Of a DNA stretch of 64,000 bases, positions 28,808 through 36,750 are shown in pieces. Within the stretch, counting starts at the first letter, position 1. Every line of letters starts with the position of its first letter. The DNA is from Campylobacter sp. MIT 21-1684. GTDB taxonomy: Bacteria > Campylobacterota > Campylobacteria > Campylobacterales > Campylobacteraceae. The stretch spans positions 62,001 through 126,000 of the forward strand of contig NZ_JAPHNA010000003.1 of the NCBI RefSeq assembly GCF_026241315.1, given 5' to 3'. The notes beneath the pieces are model-generated. The model worked only from the letters and a program-made list of their open reading frames with translations. It did not search any database and had not been told where the DNA came from. A program made the position numbers and the translations under genes.

Positions 28808-30030
28808 CTGTCAATCTCACCTAAAACAATATTAATATTTCCCAAAATAGCAATAACATCAGCTAAATAAGCACCTACAAGCATTTCTTCGCAAAAAGCA
28901 CAGTGCCAAAAACTCGGCGTTCTTGCCTTTAGCCTGTAAGGTCTGCTGTTGCCATCTGAATGAATAAAAAAGCCAAGCTCACCTTTTGGACTTTCAGTAG
29001 GCACATACACTTCGCCTTTTGGAGGTTTTAAACCTTGAGTAATTAATACGAAATGCTGCATTAAAGAATAATTTTGCGTAAGAATCTGCTCTTTTGAAGC
29101 ACTTACATATTCAGGATGATTTGATAAAAGCTCTAAAGGTGTATCTTTGTAAAGTACTGCACACTGTTTTAGTATAGAAAGGCTTTCTCGAAATTCTTGC
29201 ATATATACTTTATACCTTGCATAGGAATCTCCTTGCGTAGCATAAGGTACGCCAAAATCAACCTCATTATAAAGAAGATAAGGCTCTTCTTTGCGTAAAT
29301 CATAGCGCACTCCACAAGCCCTTAAAATAACTCCGCTACAACCCCAATTTAAAGCTTGTTCTTTGCTTACAACACCGACATTCTCTGTTCTTAAACGCCA
29401 AATTCTATTATCATCAAGAAGATTTTCATAATCTTGAATATCTTTTGGAAATTTTTCACAAAAAGCTAAAAGTTCGTTCAAAAAACCTTCAGGCAAATCA
29501 AGCATAACCCCACCTATTCTCATTGAAGAATGTGTCAGTCTTGCCCCACAATATTTTTCTATCAAATCAAGCACATACTCACGTTCTCTAAAACAATATA
29601 AAAATACAGTCATAGCACCTATATCAAGTGCGTGAGTTGCAAGCCAAAGCAAATGAGAGGCTATGCGGTTAAGTTCCAAAAGTATCATTCGTATGACAGC
29701 AGCTCGTCGTGGAATTTCTAAACCGCAAAGTTTTTCAACAGCAGCGCAGTAAGCATAATTATTTGCAGAAGCGGCGATATAATCCATTCTGTCTGTTGTA
29801 GGAATAAATTCTTGATAAATCATATTTTCAGCCATTTTTTCCATACCACGATGCATATAGCCTATCATAGGTCTTGCTTTAACCACCTGTTCACCATCAA
29901 GCTCTAACACAAGACGTAAATTCCCGTGTGCCGAAGGATGTTGTGGTCCAAGATTAAGTATCATCTTTGAGTCTTCGCGCTCAAAAACGACATTTTCATA
30001 ATAAGGTTTTAATTTACTAGGAATTTGCAT
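28804..30030 (-). CDS. nuoD: NADH-quinone oxidoreductase-type subunit D
   Basis: The 49-kDa quinone-site subunit; 408 residues. The conserved LNLGPQHPSAHGNLRLVLEL near residue 26 and the DRMDYIAASANNYAY and SPKGELGFF segments are present. One base separates it from nuoC, which is a separate gene here rather than a CD fusion. Confidence 0.97.
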   Translation of the reverse strand: MQIPSKLKPYYENVVFEREDSKMILNLGPQHPSAHGNLRLVLELDGEQVVKARPMIGYMHRGMEKMAENMIYQEFIPTTDRMDYIAASANNYAYCAAVEKLCGLEIPRRAAVIRMILLELNRIASHLLWLATHALDIGAMTVFLYCFREREYVLDLIEKYCGARLTHSSMRIGGVMLDLPEGFLNELLAFCEKFPKDIQDYENLLDDNRIWRLRTENVGVVSKEQALNWGCSGVILRACGVRYDLRKEEPYLLYNEVDFGVPYATQGDSYARYKVYMQEFRESLSILKQCAVLYKDTPLELLSNHPEYVSASKEQILTQNYSLMQHFVLITQGLKPPKGEVYVPTESPKGELGFFIHSDGNSRPYRLKARTPSFWHCAFCEEMLVGAYLADVIAILGNINIVLGEIDR

Positions 30031-30825
30031 TTAAGGTCTCTTCTCTAAAATTTTTGCTTCTTCTCTCTTTGCTTTTTTAACAAAAACAACGCCTTCTTCC
30101 TCTTGATATTCCTGTTTAAATGAAAGCTCTTGCTGCTGTGCGCCTTTTTCAACTTCGTGATAAATTCGCGAAAAATGTGAGGAATCTTTGTCATCAACAA
30201 AACCGGGATCTCTTTGCTCTGGTCCAACTACTTTTCTGTATTCTTTTCCAAAAATTTTATCAATCTCATACCACTGCGCAAATTCATCACCTTTTAAAGG
30301 ATAGCTTTTTAAAAGAGGATGTCCATACCAATCATCAGGCATTAAAATTCTTTTCAAATTTGGATGATTGATAATGAAGATTCCAAACATATCATACATC
30401 TCTCTTTCACTCCAATTTGCACCTTTAAATATATGACTTATACTTTGCAATCTCTCTTTCATACCCACAAAGGTTTTCACTCTTACTCTTGCTCTTTTTT
30501 GCAAATTTAAAAGCTGGTAGAACACTTCAAAACCATTTTTACTTTCTATAAAATCAAGAGCGCTTGCTTCAGTAAAAGAACAATATCCTAGTTCTTTTAA
30601 TGCTTTTAAAGTGCTGACATTGTCCTCTTTTGCAATTTCAATCACCCAAAAATCAAGCTCGATAAAAGAGTCGATAAGAGTAATGGAATTTTTGAGAATT
30701 TGAAAATCCTCTTCAAACTGACTGCCTTCTATCACAACTCTTGCAACTTGAGGAGCGTGATAAAATCTGTCTTTATAATAATTTTGAAGTTGGGCATTTT
30801 TCTTGTCTGCATACCGTCTCATCAC
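30031..30825 (-). CDS. nuoC: NADH-quinone oxidoreductase-type subunit C
   Basis: The 30-kDa subunit; 264 residues. The family signature is seen as [29 protein letters not shown] followed by [13 protein letters not shown] (read as two adjacent parts). The N-terminal ~60 residues and the charged C-terminal tail ([15 protein letters not shown]) are less conserved. It overlaps nuoB by 4 bases. Confidence 0.95.
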   Translation of the reverse strand: MMRRYADKKNAQLQNYYKDRFYHAPQVARVVIEGSQFEEDFQILKNSITLIDSFIELDFWVIEIAKEDNVSTLKALKELGYCSFTEASALDFIESKNGFEVFYQLLNLQKRARVRVKTFVGMKERLQSISHIFKGANWSEREMYDMFGIFIINHPNLKRILMPDDWYGHPLLKSYPLKGDEFAQWYEIDKIFGKEYRKVVGPEQRDPGFVDDKDSSHFSRIYHEVEKGAQQQELSFKQEYQEEEGVVFVKKAKREEAKILEKRP

Positions 30826-31325
30826 ACTAGCCTTTTTGGAAGTATTTTACGACTTGCTTTTTGCTTACGAATTTTTTTCTGCAAAATCATCAAGGCAAAT
30901 TGAAAACTTTCAGGACGTGGGGCGCAACCGGGTACATAAACATCAACAGGAATAATCCTATCAACACCTTGAACTGTAGAGTAGGTATTAAACATACCAC
31001 CCGTATTAGCACAACTTCCCATAGAAATAACCCATTTTGGATCAGGCATTTGATCATAGAGTCTTCGTGTAAATTCGGCATGCTTTTTGCAAAGCGTACC
31101 AGCTATTATCATCACTTCAGAATGTCTAGGACTTGCACGAAAAATAGTACCAAACCTATCAAAATCATACCTTGAACCACCAGCTGCCATCATTTCAATC
31201 GCACAACAGGCTAAACCATATGTTAAAGCCCATAAAGAATTACTCCTACCCCATTGCACAAGTTTATCGACTGTAGTTAAAACCACAGGCAAACCGCTTG
31301 CATAACTCACCTGATGCTCTGCCAT
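30822..31325 (-). CDS. nuoB: NADH-quinone oxidoreductase-type subunit B
   Basis: A 167-residue subunit carrying cluster N2, next to the quinone. The ligands are visible: [21 protein letters not shown] and [10 protein letters not shown]. The last 20 residues are basic ([11 protein letters not shown]). It overlaps nuoA by 19 bases. Confidence 0.97.
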   Translation of the reverse strand: MAEHQVSYASGLPVVLTTVDKLVQWGRSNSLWALTYGLACCAIEMMAAGGSRYDFDRFGTIFRASPRHSEVMIIAGTLCKKHAEFTRRLYDQMPDPKWVISMGSCANTGGMFNTYSTVQGVDRIIPVDVYVPGCAPRPESFQFALMILQKKIRKQKASRKILPKRLV

Positions 31326-31696
31326 TGAAATGCTCCTTTTTTATATGCGTATAAAAAGCCTATGCCTAAAAGCACGATAAAAACAAAAATTTCTAAAAGC
31401 CCAAACCAACCTAAATCTTTAAAAATTAAAGCCCAAGGGAATAAAAATACAACTTCAATATCAAGTAAAATAAAAATTAAAGCAACGATAAAAAATTGTG
31501 AATTGATTTTATTTGCTTGTTTTACTGGAATAGGACCACACTCATATGCCCCAAGCCCTAATTTTCTACGATTTTTGGAAGCTAAACTATTGCCAATCTT
31601 GGAAGCTATAAAGGTTAAGAGAAAAAAAATAGCACTTGCAAAAACCAACATTAAAAATATACCGAAATAAGGGTGTGATTCAACCGTATGAGTCAT
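31307..31696 (-). CDS. nuoA: NADH-quinone oxidoreductase-type subunit A
   Basis: First gene of the complex I cluster; 129 residues, three membrane helices. The conserved loop [19 protein letters not shown] and the acidic helix [17 protein letters not shown] are present. The leader is ~70 bases, from a TATAAT at 31781-31776. Confidence 0.96.
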   Translation of the reverse strand: MTHTVESHPYFGIFLMLVFASAIFFLLTFIASKIGNSLASKNRRKLGLGAYECGPIPVKQANKINSQFFIVALIFILLDIEVVFLFPWALIFKDLGWFGLLEIFVFIVLLGIGFLYAYKKGAFQWQSIR

Positions 31697-31775
31697 TGAT
31701 ACTCCTTGTTTGAAGCTAAACTTTGCATTCGCTGTCTGTGAATATTCTACTTTAATTTTCCTCTATAAAAACTTA

Positions 31776-31781
31776 ATTATA
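31776..31781 (-). promoter_or_regulatory. -10 box of the nuo operon
   Basis: TATAAT on the minus strand, about 80 bases before the nuoA start, in the 98-base gap after the ABC transporter genes. Confidence 0.5.
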
Positions 31782-31794
31782 AAATAATTTTAAA

Positions 31795-32460
31795 TTAAAG
31801 TTTGATTTTATAACAAGAAAAATTCTCAAAAAATTCGCTTTGATGAGTGATAAAAATATAAGAAATTCTCTGTTTGCTTTGATAATTTTTCAAAAATTGT
31901 ACAATCTCACACACATTTTTTATATCAAGAGAAGAACTTAACTCATCTAAAATTAATACAGATGGTTGCAGAAGTAAAGCTCTAATAAGCCCTACTCTCA
32001 TAGCCTCCCCGCCGCTTAATTCTAAAGGCTTTTGTTGGAGAATTTTTTTTGGTAATTGAAAAATATCAAAGAAAGTATTTATGCATCCTTCATCTTTAGG
32101 CAAAGCAAAATTGTCAAAGCCATCAAGAAGTAAGGAATGGACTTTTCTATAAGGATTTAAAGCAAGTTTTTGATCTTGAAAGATATATTGGATTTCTTGA
32201 CGTATTTTCTTTTGCATTCGTGCTTCTAATTTGTGGATATTCTTTTGTTTATACAAAACCTTGCCTGTGCTTGGGGTTTCTAAAAAACACAGAATTCGTG
32301 CTAAAGTACTTTTTCCAGCACCACTCTTGCCAAGCAACATTAAATTTTCTCCACTTTTGAGAGTAAAGTTAATCTTTTCAAAAACCACTCGTTGTTCTTT
32401 TTTACAATACCAATGTTTTCGCATTTCATAAATTTTACTAAGATTATTCACTTCTAACAT
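31795..32460 (-). CDS. nikV: ABC transporter ATP-binding protein (NikV-like, second ATPase)
   Basis: A 221-residue ATPase with Walker A GKSGAGKST, signature LSGGEAMRVG and Walker B VLILDELSS. It is the last gene of a five-gene nickel/peptide-type importer; it overlaps the first ATPase gene by 17 bases. I placed the start at ATG 32460 (MLEVNNLSKIY). The open frame to 32511 adds an atypical hydrophobic lead. In C. jejuni the orthologous cluster beside nuoA (Cj1580c-Cj1584c) imports nickel, as I recall. Confidence 0.85.
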   Translation of the reverse strand: MLEVNNLSKIYEMRKHWYCKKEQRVVFEKINFTLKSGENLMLLGKSGAGKSTLARILCFLETPSTGKVLYKQKNIHKLEARMQKKIRQEIQYIFQDQKLALNPYRKVHSLLLDGFDNFALPKDEGCINTFFDIFQLPKKILQQKPLELSGGEAMRVGLIRALLLQPSVLILDELSSSLDIKNVCEIVQFLKNYQSKQRISYIFITHQSEFFENFSCYKIKL

Positions 32461-33196
32461 ACAATTCCTTATACAAACGACTATAAAAAGTGTCTTGTTG
32501 AAAAAAATCACAGGTGTTCATATTATGGAGTATTGTGCCTTGTTGTAGTACTAAGACTCTATCGCTTAATTCTTTTGCTATTTTCAAATCGTGAGTAGCA
32601 AATATACAAGCTTTATTTGCTTTTATATTTTTAAGAATTTGTACAATTTTTTTTGTATTTTCCTCATCTAAAGAAGAAGTGATTTCATCGCAAAGTAAAA
32701 ACTTAGGCTCACACACTAAAGCAAGGGCTAAACTAACGCGTCTTGCCATACCAACGCTGAGTTCAAAAACATAAGAATGCCATAAAAGCTCTAATTCTGC
32801 AAAACCTAAACTTTCTAAACATTCAAAAGCCTTTCGTTTGCGCTCTTTTGTATTCAAATTTGTGTGCGTTTTTAAAAGCAAATGAAATAAAGCTCCCACA
32901 TCAAGATAAGGATAGAGGCTTAACTGCGCATCTTGTAAAATTAAAGCAAGCTCACTTCTTAAAACACGCAACTGACTTTTTGAAAGTTCTAAAACCTTTT
33001 TTTCTTCAACACAAAATGTATCAGCTCTAAGATGAAAATTAGAATTTAAAAGCCTTGCTAAAGCTTTTAACAAAAGACTTTTTCCCGATCCGCTTTCACC
33101 CAAAAGAGCAACAACCTCACCTTTTTTCACAGAAAAAGAAATTTTTTCTAACAATGTTGTACCTCTAAAACTTAAAGAGAGGTTTTGAATTTTCAT
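32444..33196 (-). CDS. nikW: ABC transporter ATP-binding protein (NikW-like, first ATPase)
   Basis: A 250-residue OppD/NikD-type ATPase with Walker A GESGSGKSLL, a slightly degenerate signature ELSVGMARRV (usually LSGGxxQR), and Walker B FLLCDEITSSLD with H-loop FATHD. The start ATG 33196 overlaps the permease stop (ATGA). The altered LSGGQ position is shared by many peptide/nickel ATPases and need not mean loss of function. Confidence 0.85.
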   Translation of the reverse strand: MKIQNLSLSFRGTTLLEKISFSVKKGEVVALLGESGSGKSLLLKALARLLNSNFHLRADTFCVEEKKVLELSKSQLRVLRSELALILQDAQLSLYPYLDVGALFHLLLKTHTNLNTKERKRKAFECLESLGFAELELLWHSYVFELSVGMARRVSLALALVCEPKFLLCDEITSSLDEENTKKIVQILKNIKANKACIFATHDLKIAKELSDRVLVLQQGTILHNMNTCDFFQQDTFYSRLYKELYVRSE

Positions 33197-33984
33197 ACCC
33201 TCATACCCCATATTTTTTGTAAAGAATTGGCAAGCCATAGTAAAGGTAAAATAAGGATTAAAAGGATTAAAAGAGGAAAAAGTATCATCCACCACGCTCC
33301 TATAAAAACAGCCCTTTGAGAATCACTAAGCAAAGTACCTAAACTAGGAATTTCAAAGCCAAGTCCCAAACCAAAAAAACTCAAAGTTGCTTCTGTATTG
33401 ATAGAATGTACAATATGAAACAAAAAAAGCACAAAAAGCAATGACAAGCAGCTTGGCAGCAAATCCTTAAAAAAAAGTTTTGTTTTTGAAGCCCCGAGCA
33501 CTAAAGCAGCTTTGTAAAAATCTAAATTCTCATTTTTTTTCATCTCACTTTCCACTACTTTGGCTACAAAACTCCAATGTGCCAAAGCAATGAGAACAAT
33601 CATTTTCAAAGCACTCGATTCAAAAAAACTTTGAAAAAACATCAACAGAAGCAAAAAAGGCAAAGCAAGGCAAAGATCTAAAATTCGCATAAAAAAACTA
33701 TAAAAACACAGACGTGCAAGCAAAACATAAGCACAAGCAAAAAGTAGGGTTAAAAAAGAACTTGCTATCCCTATAAAAAGGGAATTTCTTAGGGCAAAAA
33801 GCAGTCTGGAAAAAAGATCGCGTCCAAAAAAATCTGTACCTAGAATTTGCTTTCCATTTGGAGCCAAATGCAAGGCGTTTAAATCAGTAGCATTTACAGA
33901 AAAAGGAGCGATGACAGGAGCTAAAAGTGCAAGAAGAATTAAAAGAAAACAGGGACCTAAAATGAAGAAAAAACGTATGCTCAT
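33193..33984 (-). CDS. nikX: ABC transporter permease (NikX/DppC type)
   Basis: A 263-residue inner-membrane permease. The N-terminal DppC pattern is present (APNGKQILGTDFFGRDLFSR). The EAA-like cytoplasmic loop (AALVLGASKTKLFFKDLLPS) contacts the ATPases. It is coupled to NikW by ATGA and lies 1 base after the partner permease. Confidence 0.87.
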   Translation of the reverse strand: MSIRFFFILGPCFLLILLALLAPVIAPFSVNATDLNALHLAPNGKQILGTDFFGRDLFSRLLFALRNSLFIGIASSFLTLLFACAYVLLARLCFYSFFMRILDLCLALPFLLLLMFFQSFFESSALKMIVLIALAHWSFVAKVVESEMKKNENLDFYKAALVLGASKTKLFFKDLLPSCLSLLFVLFLFHIVHSINTEATLSFFGLGLGFEIPSLGTLLSDSQRAVFIGAWWMILFPLLILLILILPLLWLANSLQKIWGMRV

Positions 33985-33985
33985 A

Positions 33986-34933
33986 TTATATTTTTAAAGT
34001 GGGATTAATCATCTTGCAAAGTACATCAGCACTCAAAGTAAAAAAACTTGTTATAACAACACTAAAAAATACTAAACACAATACCACAGGAATATCTTTG
34101 AAAAGGATACTCTGCACAAATAATGTCCCAATTCCACCATAAGAAAAAACAGATTCCACAATATAAGCATTCATCATAAAACTTAAAGCATTTGCACCAA
34201 AATACGCTATTATAGGATTTAAAGCGTGTTTTAAAACCAAAAGATAGATAGAACTTTCCTTTAAACCTCGTGCGTACAAATTTAAGGTAAAAATATGACC
34301 AAAACTCTCATTAATACTCGTTCGTGCCACTCGCAAAAATAGCGCTAAATGCGACAAAACAAGTACAGCACTTGGCAAAATCAAATGCAAAAAGCGGTTG
34401 AAAAGATCGTTTTCAAAACCTATATCACTTGCTCCTGAAACAGGCAGTATTTTCCATAAAACACCAAAACAAAGAATAGCAAGCAAAGACAGAGCAAAAG
34501 GAGGCAAAGCAAAGAAACTAAAAGTAAGAAAAGTGATACATTTTTCAAGCCAAGTTTCTCTATAAAAATACCCTAAAAGAGCAAGAGCAAGACTGAAAAC
34601 AAACAAAAGTGCTAAAGAAAAAAAACTTAAAATAAAAGTCTTTCCTATATGTTCCTTCAAAAGCAAACTTACACTCTCTCCACTCAATAAAGACACACCA
34701 AAATCACCTTTAAAAGCTTTTAAAAGCCAAGTTGAATACTGATGTAATAAAGATTCATCAAGTCCAAGATTGTGCTCTATCCTTTGTTTAAATTCTAAAC
34801 TTACAGCATTTGTTCGGCTTGCAAATGCCACGCTACCTTTTGAAAAAGACAGCATCATAAAACATAAAAAAGTGCTGAAAAAAGCAATAAAACAAATATA
34901 AAAAAGCCTTTGAAGCACTACCTCTTTCTCCAC
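33986..34933 (-). CDS. nikY: ABC transporter permease (NikY/DppB type)
   Basis: A 315-residue permease with six predicted helices; the DppB-type loop (LYARGLKESSIYLLVLKHAL) and the VESVFSYGGIGTLFVQSI segment mark the family. It overlaps the binding-protein gene by 16 bases. Confidence 0.87.
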   Translation of the reverse strand: MEKEVVLQRLFYICFIAFFSTFLCFMMLSFSKGSVAFASRTNAVSLEFKQRIEHNLGLDESLLHQYSTWLLKAFKGDFGVSLLSGESVSLLLKEHIGKTFILSFFSLALLFVFSLALALLGYFYRETWLEKCITFLTFSFFALPPFALSLLAILCFGVLWKILPVSGASDIGFENDLFNRFLHLILPSAVLVLSHLALFLRVARTSINESFGHIFTLNLYARGLKESSIYLLVLKHALNPIIAYFGANALSFMMNAYIVESVFSYGGIGTLFVQSILFKDIPVVLCLVFFSVVITSFFTLSADVLCKMINPTLKI

Positions 34934-36438
34934 TCATAAATATTCCAAGTAAAACCCATTCCGTGATGTCCTAAAAGACGCGGTTTTATGCCTTCTATAT
35001 TAGCTTGATGTACTAAAGCAAAGTCTAAATATACAAGAAAAAGAAAAGGCGGATCTTTATGCAAAGCGTGTATAAATTCAGCGTAGTATTTCTTTCTTTG
35101 TTCTGTATCTAAAGAAGTTCTAGCTTTTTCTAAAGCTGTATCGACTTGTTTATTGTGATAATGTCCAAAATTCCAACCATTTGCATTAATCTTAGAATCT
35201 TGAGAGCTCGAAAAGACTCTATAGGTATGTAAATCAGGATCTTGCGGACTTCCCCAACCTATAACAAAGCTATCAACGATTGAATAATCAAAACTCCCCG
35301 AAGGTTTTGGCACAACTATAGTGCGTACACCAAGTTTTGCAAACTCACCTTGCAAAATTCCAGCTAAAATAACTCGTAAAGGCTCATTACTCATAGCATA
35401 GATGCTAAATTCGAAAAGTCTCCCGTCTTTTTCATACTCTCCTTGTGCATTTTTACTAAAACCAGCCTTTTGAAGTAAGTCTTGACTCTTTTGTATGTCA
35501 TAATCAAATTTTTCAAAAGAATCAGGACTTGCCCACGAATTTTCAAGAGGCTGTGAAGCAGCAAAACCATAATTATGCAACACATTCTTTACTATGGCTT
35601 GCCTATCGATAGCATAATTCAACGCAAGACGTACAAGAGGATCACGTAAGAATTCATTGTCTAAATTAAACATCAAAGCACGGTAATCAGCTGATTTTTC
35701 CTTTACAACGCGAAAACGGGAATCGTTTTGAAAAGCATTTAACAAAGAAACATCAACAAGAGCTGCATCGAGTTTGCCATTTTTAAGTTCTGCACTTATC
35801 ACAGAGGGTTCAAAGAGTTCTTTTACAATAAGCCTTTGGGTTTGTACTTGTGCTAAATGATAGCTTTCATTTGCCTCAAATTCCAAATACTGACCTTTTT
35901 TCCACTGCACGAATTTGTATGGACCTGTGCCTATTGGATTTTGATTAAAGGCACTAGTGTTTAAATTTTCATTTTCAAGTAAATGCTTTGGGAGAATTCC
36001 TTCGCTTAAGGAGTCTAAGAAAGCTGGGTAGGGTTGTGAGAGTGTGATTTTTATCGTGAAAGGATTGAGAATTTGTATCTCTTTTATATATTTGAAGTTC
36101 TCATACAAAGACGAATTGTTCTTTGGATTCTTAAAAGCCTCAAGGCTAAATTCAACATCACTTGCACTAAAGGGTACTCCATCGTGCCACAGCACATCCT
36201 CACGCAAATACAACTCATATTCTAAGCCATCTTTACTTATTTTCCAACTCTTAGCCAAATCCCCTTGAAGATTCATCTCCTCATCAAAGCGCGTTAATCC
36301 TGAAAAAACAAGAGCTATAAGCGAATCGTGATCCTCGCTAAAGAGCGGGTTAATACGACTTGTTTGATTTGGCACAGCAATAGTAAGTGTCTTAGCATAA
36401 AGTATAAAAGGGAGCACTAAGAGAAGAAAACGCAACAT
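34918..36438 (-). CDS. nikZ: Periplasmic binding protein of nickel/peptide-type ABC importer (NikZ)
   Basis: A 506-residue SBP_bac_5 protein with a signal peptide (MLRFLLLVLPFILYA). Family landmarks are LAKSWKISKDGLEYELYLRE, VLWHDGVPFSASDV and NPIGTGPYKFVQWKKG. It is the first gene of nikZYXWV. The nickel assignment rests on synteny with the C. jejuni locus upstream of nuoA and on the likely need of nickel by hydrogenase. The fold alone would also fit an oligopeptide importer. Confidence 0.83.
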   Translation of the reverse strand: MLRFLLLVLPFILYAKTLTIAVPNQTSRINPLFSEDHDSLIALVFSGLTRFDEEMNLQGDLAKSWKISKDGLEYELYLREDVLWHDGVPFSASDVEFSLEAFKNPKNNSSLYENFKYIKEIQILNPFTIKITLSQPYPAFLDSLSEGILPKHLLENENLNTSAFNQNPIGTGPYKFVQWKKGQYLEFEANESYHLAQVQTQRLIVKELFEPSVISAELKNGKLDAALVDVSLLNAFQNDSRFRVVKEKSADYRALMFNLDNEFLRDPLVRLALNYAIDRQAIVKNVLHNYGFAASQPLENSWASPDSFEKFDYDIQKSQDLLQKAGFSKNAQGEYEKDGRLFEFSIYAMSNEPLRVILAGILQGEFAKLGVRTIVVPKPSGSFDYSIVDSFVIGWGSPQDPDLHTYRVFSSSQDSKINANGWNFGHYHNKQVDTALEKARTSLDTEQRKKYYAEFIHALHKDPPFLFLVYLDFALVHQANIEGIKPRLLGHHGMGFTWNIYEWRKR

Positions 36439-36464
36439 TCAAACTCCTTTTCTTTTTGCTAAAA

Positions 36465-36470
36465 AGTATA
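36465..36470 (-). promoter_or_regulatory. -10 box of the nik operon
   Basis: TATACT on the minus strand, 26 bases before the nikZ start, followed by AAAAGGAG as ribosome-binding site. No NikR-type palindrome was recognised nearby. Confidence 0.45.
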
Positions 36471-36489
36471 AAAGAAAATTCAAAAGAAT

Positions 36490-36720
36490 ACAAGCCCCCT
36501 ATGGGGATAAATGTTGCAGAAACTAAACCTTATACTGCAACCCGCAAAAAGCGGGTTAGCAACAAATTGAAGGCATCAAGCCTAAGTCTGGTATTACAAA
36601 ACTACTTTCATAGGCTTGTAAAGCAAGACTTTGAGCATTCTTGGATATGCTTTTTAAAAGACTCGTTTTTGGCTTTTTTCTTTTCAGAAAGAAATTTTGT
36701 TGAAACAAAATTTCTTTCAA
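36490..36720. other. Highly structured spacer between flgE and nikZ (possible ncRNA or dispersed repeat)
   Basis: This spacer holds a run of hairpins unlike the bland AT-rich spacers elsewhere: CCCC/GGGG (36495-36505), GTTGCAG/CTGCAAC (36513-36519 with 36535-36541), AACCCGC-aaaaa-GCGGGTT (36539-36557), AGGC/GCCT (36571-36583) and a perfect 15-bp inverted repeat (36687-36701 with 36704-36718). The second and third stems compete for bases 36539-36541. A 90-codon plus-strand frame (36456-36728) covers it but has no ribosome-binding site and an implausible composition. No clear promoter or U-run was found. Strand unknown. Confidence 0.4.
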
Positions 36721-36750
36721 AAGAATGATTTTTAATTTTTAAAAAACAAT

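Noticed and set aside
36495-36560. Cobalamin or NiCo riboswitch upstream of the nickel operon
   Set aside because: None of the conserved riboswitch boxes could be matched, and the segment lies upstream of the likely nikZ -10 box.
36456-36728. 90-codon plus-strand open frame over the structured spacer
   Set aside because: No ribosome-binding site, composition unlike neighbouring genes, and it reads straight through strong hairpins. The structure better explains the lack of stops.
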